7,182 bases of DNA from Pseudomonadota bacterium. GTDB taxonomy: Bacteria > Pseudomonadota > Gammaproteobacteria > GCA-001735895. The notes under the pieces are model-generated. The model was not told the DNA's origin and made no database searches. It worked only from the letters and a program-made list of their open reading frames with translations. Below are positions 1 through 6,168 of the stretch, piece by piece. The position numbers were made by a program, and so were the translations under genes. How positions within the stretch are numbered: the stretch's first letter is position 1; every line of letters starts with the position of its first letter. The stretch is taken from assembly GCA_022545625.1 (NCBI GenBank), contig JACZQS010000121.1, positions 1-7,182 on the forward strand, given 5' to 3'.

Positions 1-503
1 ATCTGAATGCACAAATTGAAGCCGGTGCCCAGGCGGTAATGATTTTTGATACCTGGGGTGGAGTGTTAACCCCGCAAGCCTACCGCAGCTTTTCACTCGA
101 TTATATGCAGCAGGTCGTTGACCAGTTAAAACGCCAACACGATGGTCAAACTATTCCGGTAACGCTGTTTACCAAGGGCGGTGCACAGTGGATTGAAGCA
201 ATTGCAGAATCCGGCTGTGATGCGGTCGGATTAGACTGGACTATCAATATTGACGAGGCAAAACGCCGCGTGGCAGGTAAAGTCGCGCTGCAGGGAAATC
301 TTGATCCCTGCATCCTGTACGCATCGCCTGAGGTCATTCGCGATGCAGTCAGGGACGTGATAACAAGGTATGGCAACCAGGTCGGCCATGTATTTAATCT
401 TGGACACGGCATTCATCCATCGGTAGACCCGGAGCATCTCGCGGTATTAATCGACGCGGTACACGAATTCGGCCTCGAGATTCGCCAGCAAAAACCCGGA
501 TAA
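1..503 (+). CDS. hemE: Uroporphyrinogen decarboxylase, C-terminal part (5' end outside the window)
   Basis: This enzyme removes the four acetate carboxyl groups of uroporphyrinogen III to give coproporphyrinogen III in cytoplasmic haem synthesis. The frame is open from base 3 and encodes 166 residues before TAA; the E. coli protein has about 354, so roughly the C-terminal 47% is visible. Family signatures are FDTWGG (fragment residues 15-20), QGNLDP (97-102) and FNLGHGI (131-137), whose His corresponds to the conserved active-site-region histidine of the family. The first in-frame ATG at 39 is internal, because the residues before it (LNAQIEAGAQAV) match the family, so the gene continues upstream of the window. 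It converges on ponA with a 26-base gap, and no hairpin with a T-tract is visible between them. In Pseudomonas aeruginosa hemE lies several genes beyond pilQ, so direct contact with ponA is a different arrangement. Identification is secure. Confidence 0.96.
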   Translation, partial: LNAQIEAGAQAVMIFDTWGGVLTPQAYRSFSLDYMQQVVDQLKRQHDGQTIPVTLFTKGGAQWIEAIAESGCDAVGLDWTINIDEAKRRVAGKVALQGNLDPCILYASPEVIRDAVRDVITRYGNQVGHVFNLGHGIHPSVDPEHLAVLIDAVHEFGLEIRQQKPG

Positions 504-529
504 CTCAAGGGCCCAGGAGTCTGCCACAG

Positions 530-3163
530 CTAGAATATTTCCTCGGCAATTTCCTCATCGCTCACCAACCTGGTCCCGGTTTGAGTGATAGAGTCATCAC
601 TCGACTGGGCAACAATTTTTTCTGCCGGCGCATTTTCAATCCTGAAAATCTCAAATCTACTATTCACAGTATCCTGCCCGGCGCGTTTGCCGGTCTGGGA
701 ATCGATCCGTACCGTAACCAGCCCCGCTGGCTGTTCCTCGAGGTTTTCGGGACTGCCATCCAGTGCTACCTTCATATAACTCAACCACATTGGCAAGGCC
801 GCACGCCCACCCGTTTCCCGATTTCCGAGCGTTTGTTGATTATCAAATCCAACCCAGGCGGTTGTCACCACCTGGTCATTGAAACCGCTAAACCAGGCGT
901 CAATCTGATCGTTGGTGGTTCCCGTTTTACCTCCGATGTCGGCCCGACCCAGGGCCTTGGCCCGTACCGCAGTACCTCGATTGACAACTTCGCGCATCAT
1001 CGAGCGCATGATAAAAGCGTTTTGAGCAGATATCACTCGCGGCGCGTATTCCGGCACTGTTTCAATTTCGATCTCGATTTCCTCGTCCTCTAATGCCGAA
1101 ACTTCTATGCTGCCATCGGCTATTGTAATTTCGTCAGTCGCTGCGGAAGCGCTCTCCTCTGGCTCTAGCTCGAGACTTTCAAGCGATTCCAGTTCGCAAC
1201 CCTGACATACGCTGAGCGCTTCATGCTGAAAAATAACTTTCCCGTCGCCCGTCTCCACGCGAATCGTGGTATAGGGGTCTACCAGGTATCCTCCATTGGC
1301 GAAAACCGAGTAAGCGCGAACAATTTCGAGGGGAGAAAATGTCCCACTGCCCAACGCCATGGAGAGATCGTATGGCATATCGGCTCGCTTGAATCCAAAT
1401 CGTTCCGCATAGCGCGTGGCATGGCGCAAGCCGATGGCCTGTAGTATCCGGATCGACACCAGATTTCTCGATTTTACCAGGGCTTCGCGCAGACGCGTCG
1501 GACCATAAAATCGACCCGAGTAATTTTCCGGTCGCCAGGTAGTTTCGAGGGAATCGTCATCAAAAACTACCGGTGCGTCATTGATGATACTTGCCGCGGT
1601 AAAACCTTTCTCGAGTGCCGCCGAATAGATAAAGGGCTTGAAATTCGAACCCGGCTGCCGCTTGGCCTGCGTGGCCCGATTGAATTTGTTCTTAAAATAA
1701 TCGAAACCTCCGACCATGGCTCGAATAGCACCATCGGTTGAATCAATCGACACGATTGCCCCCTCAACTCGCGGAATATCTGCAAGCATCCACTGGTCAT
1801 CACGTTGTTCCAGCCAGATAACATCGCCGACGGATAGAACATTCTCAATCGCCAAAGGTTCCTTGCCCCGCTTATTGGCCTCGATGTAGGTCCTGGCCCA
1901 GTCGATTCCACCCTTAAAGAGTAATTCGATATTCTCGTAATTCGAGATCATTACTGTCGCCGAAGATTTATCTTCGACCTCCACCTCCTCGACCGTTTCG
2001 GTCGAAGGTTCTTCCACAGATACCGGTTCTTCTGCTTCCTGGTTCTGGTTGATTGATATAACAACCCCCTTGCGCAATCCACCGATGCGTTGATCAGAAA
2101 CCAGATCAAGGCCAAACGGATCCCAGGACAGGGTTTCCAGATCTTCAGCGATTTCGTAATCGATCGGTGATTCGAGTAAATCTGGCACATCGATGCTAGT
2201 GATAACACCACGATATCCGTGTCGCCGATTGTAATCCAGTAAGGCCCTGCGCAGGGCCTGATTAGCAACCACCTGCAATTCACCGTCGATACTGGTATAT
2301 ACATTCATCCCTGCTTTATAAACTTCTTCGCCGTACTGCTCGAATAGATCAGCTCGAATCAGTTCAGCAACATAGTTTGCGTCGGCGATGGTTTTGGTAG
2401 CATATAACTCGGCGGTGACAGGTTCGGCCCGGGCCAGTTCATAGACCTCGTCACCAATAAAATTTAACACGCGCATGCGACCCAGGATATGGTCACGCCT
2501 GATGAGTGCCCGCTCGGGGTTAATGATGGGGTTATATTTCGAGGGTGCCTTGGGCAAACCGGCAATCATCGCGGCCTGGGCAATACTCAGGTCATTGAGT
2601 GCTTTGCCATAATATACCAACGAAGCAGCAGAAATCCCGTACGAGCGATGACCGAGAAAAATTTTATTCAGATATAACTCCAGAATTTTTTCCTTACTCA
2701 ACTCGCTTTCTATTCTCAGTGCCAACAATATCTCGTTGAGCTTTCGCGCGTAGGTCTTTTCCTTGCTGAGGAAAAAGTTGCGCGCCACCTGCATGGTGAT
2801 CGTACTCCCGCCCCGGGTTTTCTTGCCAGTAGACACCAACTCATAGGCTGCGGCAATCAGAGCAACCGGATCTACACCGACGTGATTCCAGAACTGGTCG
2901 TCTTCAGCCGCGATAAAGGCGTCAATAACATGCGTTGGAATATTCTCGAAATTAACTGGAATGCGTCTATGCTCACCAAACTCAGCCAATAAAACTTCGT
3001 TTCTATCGTAAACGCGCAGGGGTACCTGTAATTGCGTGTCTTCCAGATATTCGACCGAAGGTAATGCGGGGACTAAAACCCCGTAAATATAGAATACACC
3101 GGCAAAAAGAACGATAGACCCGGCTGCAAACAGCCATGAGATGATCTTTACTAGTTTTTTCAT
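530..3163 (-). CDS. mrcA: Penicillin-binding protein 1A, bifunctional glycosyltransferase/transpeptidase
   Basis: This class A PBP (mrcA/ponA) polymerises lipid II into glycan strands and cross-links the peptides on the periplasmic face of the inner membrane. The 877 residues begin with a short cytoplasmic tail and one membrane anchor (about 7-31). The glycosyltransferase domain (about 50-235) shows AAEDDQFWNH with catalytic Glu87, RGGSTITMQVARNFF (117-131) and ELSKEKILELYLN (154-166). An OB-like domain spans about 315-465. The transpeptidase follows, with S506-N-F-K509 (nucleophile Ser506), S565-R-N567 and K746-T-G748. Two acidic low-complexity stretches, 374-399 and 657-703, make it slightly longer than the E. 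coli protein (850). A CxxC pair (653, 656) sits where E. coli PBP1A also has one. The ATG is fixed by an in-frame TAG four codons upstream and by the typical MKKL start. No clear Shine-Dalgarno precedes it. It is divergent from pilM, as in Pseudomonas. Confidence 0.97.
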   Translation of the reverse strand: MKKLVKIISWLFAAGSIVLFAGVFYIYGVLVPALPSVEYLEDTQLQVPLRVYDRNEVLLAEFGEHRRIPVNFENIPTHVIDAFIAAEDDQFWNHVGVDPVALIAAAYELVSTGKKTRGGSTITMQVARNFFLSKEKTYARKLNEILLALRIESELSKEKILELYLNKIFLGHRSYGISAASLVYYGKALNDLSIAQAAMIAGLPKAPSKYNPIINPERALIRRDHILGRMRVLNFIGDEVYELARAEPVTAELYATKTIADANYVAELIRADLFEQYGEEVYKAGMNVYTSIDGELQVVANQALRRALLDYNRRHGYRGVITSIDVPDLLESPIDYEIAEDLETLSWDPFGLDLVSDQRIGGLRKGVVISINQNQEAEEPVSVEEPSTETVEEVEVEDKSSATVMISNYENIELLFKGGIDWARTYIEANKRGKEPLAIENVLSVGDVIWLEQRDDQWMLADIPRVEGAIVSIDSTDGAIRAMVGGFDYFKNKFNRATQAKRQPGSNFKPFIYSAALEKGFTAASIINDAPVVFDDDSLETTWRPENYSGRFYGPTRLREALVKSRNLVSIRILQAIGLRHATRYAERFGFKRADMPYDLSMALGSGTFSPLEIVRAYSVFANGGYLVDPYTTIRVETGDGKVIFQHEALSVCQGCELESLESLELEPEESASAATDEITIADGSIEVSALEDEEIEIEIETVPEYAPRVISAQNAFIMRSMMREVVNRGTAVRAKALGRADIGGKTGTTNDQIDAWFSGFNDQVVTTAWVGFDNQQTLGNRETGGRAALPMWLSYMKVALDGSPENLEEQPAGLVTVRIDSQTGKRAGQDTVNSRFEIFRIENAPAEKIVAQSSDDSITQTGTRLVSDEEIAEEIF

Positions 3164-3292
3164 AAAGTTAGGCTATACATATAAGGAATTACCTGAAAAG
3201 TATCGACAGGGCAAATATGTTGAACTAGACTCGTCGGCATATTTATTAGAATAATTTAACATTTTAAATACTTACAACCGGGTCTTAATGTA

Positions 3293-3308
3293 ATTTATAG
3301 ATTTATAG
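3293..3308. repeat. Tandem 8-bp repeat ATTTATAG x2 upstream of pilM
   Basis: Two perfect head-to-tail copies of ATTTATAG occupy 3293-3300 and 3301-3308, and a further TATAGG follows at 3309-3314. This places three -10-like hexamers in series, 35-53 bases before the pilM start codon. It may be a slippage product that duplicated a promoter element, but in such AT-rich DNA chance is also possible. Confidence 0.55.
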
Positions 3309-3316
3309 TATAGGAT

Positions 3317-3328
3317 CTATGAACATAG
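3317..3328. repeat. Short inverted repeat CTATG-AA-CATAG in the pilM leader
   Basis: Two perfect 5-base arms flank an AA centre, lying between the TATAG hexamers and the pilM ribosome binding site. The position would suit an operator for a repressor, but the arms are short and no known operator is recognised. Weak support. Confidence 0.25.
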
Positions 3329-3336
3329 GCATACAC

Positions 3337-3342
3337 TGAGGA
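3337..3342 (+). promoter_or_regulatory. Ribosome binding site of pilM (TGAGGA), fixes the GTG start
   Basis: TGAGGA lies 6 bases before the GTG at 3349. The TGA in this same site is an in-frame stop, so translation of pilM cannot start further upstream at the in-frame ATG at 3319. The site therefore supports GTG as the initiation codon. Confidence 0.75.
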
Positions 3343-3348
3343 ACACCT

Positions 3349-4416
3349 GTGTTTTTATCGCAAAAAAAACCACCATTAATCGGTATAGACATTAGTTCCA
3401 CATCAGTAAAGCTGCTGGAATTGAGTAAAACCGGTTCCACCTACCGAATCGAAGGTATTGGTGTTGAGCCGTTGCCGGTAAATGCCGTCGTCGAAAAAAA
3501 TATCGCCGAAATCGAAGCGGTAGGTGAAAGTGTAAAGCGTGCGCTGAACAAGTCAAAAGTAAAATCAAAAAATGTTGCCATAGCGGTCGCCGGTTCCTCG
3601 GTTATCACGAAAAAAATCACCATGCCCGCGAATCTTTCGGAAGAAGAAATGGAAGGGCAGATTCAGCTCGAAGCGGATCAATATATACCCTATCCGCTGG
3701 AAGAAGTTAACCTCGATTTTCAGGTATTGGGTATCACCGAAGATAATCCCGAGACTGTCGACGTATTACTGGCGGCCTGTCGAAGTGAAAATGTAGACGA
3801 GCGCGTCACCGCAATCGAACTTGCTGGCCTGACCGCCAAAATCGTCGATATCGAGGCTTATACCGTAGAGACCGTTTTTTCCGCGATGGCTTCACAAATG
3901 CCTGACGAAGGCATGGACAAGACCATTGCCATCGTCGATATCGGTGCGACCATGACTAATCTGAGCGTGATACAAAATCACAGGTTAATTTACACCCGCG
4001 AGCAAAATTTTGGCGGCAAGCAGTTGACCGAAGAAATAATGCGCCGCTATGGCTTGTCCTATGATGAAGCTGGACTCGCCAAGCGCCAGGGCGGACTGCC
4101 CGATAATTACGAACCCGAAGTGCTCGAGCCATTCAAGGAAACAACCGCGCAACAGGTCAGCCGATTTTTACAGTTCTTTTATTCCGCAGGCGGTTCAGAA
4201 AGTGACATAGACCATCTGGTATTGGCTGGCGGTACCTCGTGTTTACCGAATCTGGCGGAACTAACCGAGTCTCATATCGGCGTGCCTACGACAATAGCCA
4301 ATCCTTTTAGCGATATGTCATCCTCAAGCAGGGTCAATAAAGCCAACCTGAAAGCTGATGCACCTTCGTTCCTGATAGCCGCCGGACTCGCCATTCGCGG
4401 GGCTGAATATCAATGA
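3349..4416 (+). CDS. pilM: Type IV pilus assembly protein PilM, actin-like ATPase-fold protein
   Basis: PilM is the cytoplasmic component of the type IVa pilus alignment complex. It has an FtsA/actin-like fold, binds nucleotide and holds the N-terminal tail of PilN. The 355-residue product has normal family length. Visible motifs are the phosphate-1 segment IGIDISSTSVKLLEL (11-25), the phosphate-2 segment AIVDIGATMTNLSV (194-207) and the adenosine segment LVLAGGTSCLPN (290-301). IQLEADQYIPYPLEEV (105-120) is also typical of PilM. No signal peptide or membrane segment is present. The start is GTG, chosen because TGAGGA stands 6 bases upstream, an in-frame TGA lies 10-12 bases upstream, and family members begin about ten residues before the GID motif. 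It is the first gene of the pil operon and its stop overlaps the pilN start (ATGA, 4413-4416), suggesting translational coupling and balanced output of the two binding partners. Confidence 0.97.
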   Translation: MFLSQKKPPLIGIDISSTSVKLLELSKTGSTYRIEGIGVEPLPVNAVVEKNIAEIEAVGESVKRALNKSKVKSKNVAIAVAGSSVITKKITMPANLSEEEMEGQIQLEADQYIPYPLEEVNLDFQVLGITEDNPETVDVLLAACRSENVDERVTAIELAGLTAKIVDIEAYTVETVFSAMASQMPDEGMDKTIAIVDIGATMTNLSVIQNHRLIYTREQNFGGKQLTEEIMRRYGLSYDEAGLAKRQGGLPDNYEPEVLEPFKETTAQQVSRFLQFFYSAGGSESDIDHLVLAGGTSCLPNLAELTESHIGVPTTIANPFSDMSSSSRVNKANLKADAPSFLIAAGLAIRGAEYQ

Positions 4417-5003
4417 TTACCGCAATCAATCTGCTTCCCTGGCGCGAGGAACTTCGGCAGGAACAGAAAAAACAGTTCGGTATTCTCACTGTCCTGATGA
4501 TGATTCTGGCAGCAGCAATCGTAGGTTTGATACACCTCCAGATGGTCACCAAGATCAACTACCAGCTCTCAAGAAACAGTTTCATGAGCGGTGAGATTAG
4601 CAAGCTGGACGAAGAAATTGCTGAAATCAGTGAACTCAGGAAAGTTCGCCGTAGCCTCGTAGAACGCATGGAAGTTATACAGGATTTGCAGCGCAGTCGG
4701 CCTTCGATCGTGCATTTATTTACCGAAATAGTGAAGACCGTGCCTAACGGCGTCTACCTGGAATCATTAACCCAGACCGGGGACAACTTGCTGATGAATG
4801 GGCAGGCCGAATCTAACGCTCGAGTATCTACTTACATGCGGAACCTTGACGCATCGGACTGGCTTAAAGCGCCGAATTTAAAAGTAATAGAAATTGAAGA
4901 CATAAAGGTGAATCGTATCAGCAACTTTACGCTAACCGTAAAGCAGACTTCTCCCGATGCTGACGAAGACCAGGTAACTGAGGAGGGAGGACTTAAACCA
5001 TGA
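4413..5003 (+). CDS. pilN: Type IV pilus assembly protein PilN (inner membrane)
   Basis: PilN is a bitopic inner-membrane protein of the pilus alignment complex. Its cytoplasmic tail docks into PilM and its periplasmic part pairs with PilO. The 196 residues show the diagnostic tail INLLPWREE at 5-13, one hydrophobic membrane segment at about 23-44, a charged coiled-coil stretch at about 58-92 and a C-terminal ferredoxin-like region at about 97-177 containing the family's P-N-G-V-Y-L segment (111-116). An acidic tail ends the protein. The ATG overlaps the pilM stop by 4 bases. Only a weak G-run (4399-4402) precedes it, so initiation probably depends on ribosomes finishing pilM. A strong purine-rich ribosome binding site for pilO lies inside its last codons (4981-4990). 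Confidence 0.96.
   Translation: MITAINLLPWREELRQEQKKQFGILTVLMMILAAAIVGLIHLQMVTKINYQLSRNSFMSGEISKLDEEIAEISELRKVRRSLVERMEVIQDLQRSRPSIVHLFTEIVKTVPNGVYLESLTQTGDNLLMNGQAESNARVSTYMRNLDASDWLKAPNLKVIEIEDIKVNRISNFTLTVKQTSPDADEDQVTEEGGLKP
4981..4990 (+). promoter_or_regulatory. Strong Shine-Dalgarno AGGAGGGAGG for pilO, inside the end of pilN
   Basis: The run AGGAGGGAGG begins 19 bases before the pilO ATG and ends 9 bases before it. It encodes the Glu-Gly-Gly near the C-terminus of PilN. It is the strongest ribosome binding site in the window and supports the pilO start at 5000 independently of the ATGA overlap. Confidence 0.8.
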
Positions 5004-5611
5004 ATTTTGAAGAGCTCCAAAATCACCTCGAACCCGATAATATTGGCAACTCACCCCTTTCAGTTCGACTGGGTGTAATCATCACATTATGTACACTAAT
5101 AATTGGCGCCGGACTATGGTTCGATACACAAAAACAGTTGATAGAACTGGAAGATCAACAAAAAAAGGAAATTGGATTAAAAGAAGAATTTAAAGTTAAA
5201 GCCCTTCGTGCGGCCAAACTGGAGCTTTATAAGGAACAGCTAGCCGAAATGAACGCCACTTTTGGAGCCCTGTTACGACAACTCCCGGAGAAAACCGACG
5301 TCGAGTCGTTAATCGTCGACGTATCACAAACCGGTTTAGCCAGCGGCCTGGAAGTGAATAAATTCAAACCTAGTGTAGAGGAAAAGAAGGGATTTTATGC
5401 CGAACTGCCAATAACGCTGGAAGTGATAGGATCTTTCCATCAAATGGCCACCTTCATCAGTGGTATTGCGGCCTTACCCCGGATTGTAACTATCAGCGAC
5501 ATGAGGCTGGAACCTGCTGAAAGAGATCCAAAAGATGCGGCGTCGGCAGACAGACTTAAAATGTCAGCAACCGCCCGGACCTATCGATACCTTCAGGAGG
5601 ATGAGCAATGA
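5000..5611 (+). CDS. pilO: Type IV pilus assembly protein PilO (inner membrane)
   Basis: PilO is the heterodimer partner of PilN. It is anchored in the inner membrane and its periplasmic domain contacts PilP and helps regulate pilus extension and retraction. The 203 residues contain one membrane segment at about 22-41, a long charged coiled coil at about 42-90, and a C-terminal ferredoxin-like domain with the family features LLRQLPEKTDVESL (91-104), the segment from GFYAELPI through F146-H147 (131-147) and ALPRIVTI (158-165). Length is normal. The start overlaps the pilN stop (ATGA, 5000-5003) and has a strong ribosome binding site 9 bases upstream. Its stop overlaps the start of pilP in the same way (5608-5611). 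Nothing unusual. Confidence 0.96.
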   Translation: MNFEELQNHLEPDNIGNSPLSVRLGVIITLCTLIIGAGLWFDTQKQLIELEDQQKKEIGLKEEFKVKALRAAKLELYKEQLAEMNATFGALLRQLPEKTDVESLIVDVSQTGLASGLEVNKFKPSVEEKKGFYAELPITLEVIGSFHQMATFISGIAALPRIVTISDMRLEPAERDPKDAASADRLKMSATARTYRYLQEDEQ

Positions 5612-6153
5612 CCGGTCATCCTGATAAATATTTTCGCTTGGTGTTTGTGTTGTCTTTGATAGGTTTGCTAACCGCCTGTAACCAGGGAGTTGGTGATCTC
5701 CGCACTTTTGTACAGCAGATCAAGGCCCAGCCACCCGGTAGAATAGAGCCTATACCCGAGTTTCAGCCCTACCAGAACTTCGAATATACCTCGCATGATC
5801 TGCGAGACCCGTTCAGGATGGTGGATTTCAGGCGTCCGGACGAAAATGCCGAATTGATCGAAAATATAGCCAGCGGTCCCAAGCCCAATATAGATCGGGT
5901 CCGCGAGCCGTTAGAAGACTTTCCGCTGGATACCTTACGGCTCAAAGGCACTATTACCAAAGACGGTATTAAATGGGGGTTGATATTTGCCCCGGACAAT
6001 ACCATACATCGAGTACTGGAAGGCCATTATATGGGACAAAACCACGGGCGTATTATATCGGTTACCGACCAAATAATTGAGCTGACGGAAATTGTCCCCG
6101 ACGGCCTAGGCAACTATATCGAACGTGCTTCGGCCGTAGCACTGATCGATTAG
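5608..6153 (+). CDS. pilP: Type IV pilus lipoprotein PilP
   Basis: PilP is an inner-membrane lipoprotein that connects the PilN/PilO heterodimer to the periplasmic part of PilQ, forming the trans-envelope bridge. The 181 residues begin with a lipoprotein signal peptide, a hydrophobic segment at about 10-21 and the lipobox L21-T-A-C24, so Cys24 would be lipidated. A flexible stretch follows, with the family's DLRDPF segment (64-69) and a proline-rich linker. The C-terminal beta-sandwich (about 105-180) begins with PLDTLRLKGT (106-115) and contains GHYMGQNHGRI (139-149), both typical of PilP. AGGAGG at 5595-5600 lies 7 bases before the ATG, which also overlaps the pilO stop. Its usual partner region in PilQ (N0/N1) is absent from the pilQ reading frame that follows. 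Confidence 0.96.
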   Translation: MTGHPDKYFRLVFVLSLIGLLTACNQGVGDLRTFVQQIKAQPPGRIEPIPEFQPYQNFEYTSHDLRDPFRMVDFRRPDENAELIENIASGPKPNIDRVREPLEDFPLDTLRLKGTITKDGIKWGLIFAPDNTIHRVLEGHYMGQNHGRIISVTDQIIELTEIVPDGLGNYIERASAVALID

Positions 6154-6168
6154 CGAGAGGAATCACCC

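Larger units (their letters stand above)
3164..3348. promoter_or_regulatory. Divergent ponA-pilM intergenic region, presumed promoters for both
   Basis: These 185 bases separate two divergent start codons and are clearly AT-rich, so they must carry the ponA promoter and very probably the promoter of the pil operon. On the + strand several TATAG-type -10-like hexamers occur (TATAGA at 3296, TATAGT at 3304, TATAGG at 3309). The best -35-like element I see is CTTACA at 3271-3276, matching TTGACA at 4 of 6 positions, with a 19-base spacer to the first hexamer. On the - strand TTGCCC and TATAG-like elements lie upstream of ponA, but none has convincing spacing. I found no sigma-54 type GG-N10-GC element. 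The region is supported by gene orientation; individual hexamers are guesses. Confidence 0.5.

Noticed and set aside
504..529. GGGCCC palindrome in the hemE-ponA gap, considered as a terminator stem.
   Set aside because: The stem has no loop or T-run, and no longer pairing is possible across the gap.
581..1093. A 170-codon open frame on the + strand antisense to ponA.
   Set aside because: It is a shadow of the ponA frame: all the PBP1A motifs are on the - strand, and the antisense product has no recognisable family features or start signal.
1196..1207. CxxC pair (C-Q-G-C) in PBP1A, considered as a metal or disulfide site new to this protein.
   Set aside because: E. coli PBP1A has a comparable CxxC at the same place, so it is a family feature.
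2776..2817. MQ in place of the E. coli QQ in the glycosyltransferase motif GGSTIT-MQ of PBP1A.
   Set aside because: This variant is common in Pseudomonas-type PBP1A and does not indicate loss of activity.
3319..3339. A six-codon open frame (MNIGIH) ahead of pilM, whose stop overlaps the pilM ribosome binding site.
   Set aside because: Its own ribosome binding site is too close and weak, and so short a frame is expected by chance. It is useful only as evidence that pilM cannot start further upstream.
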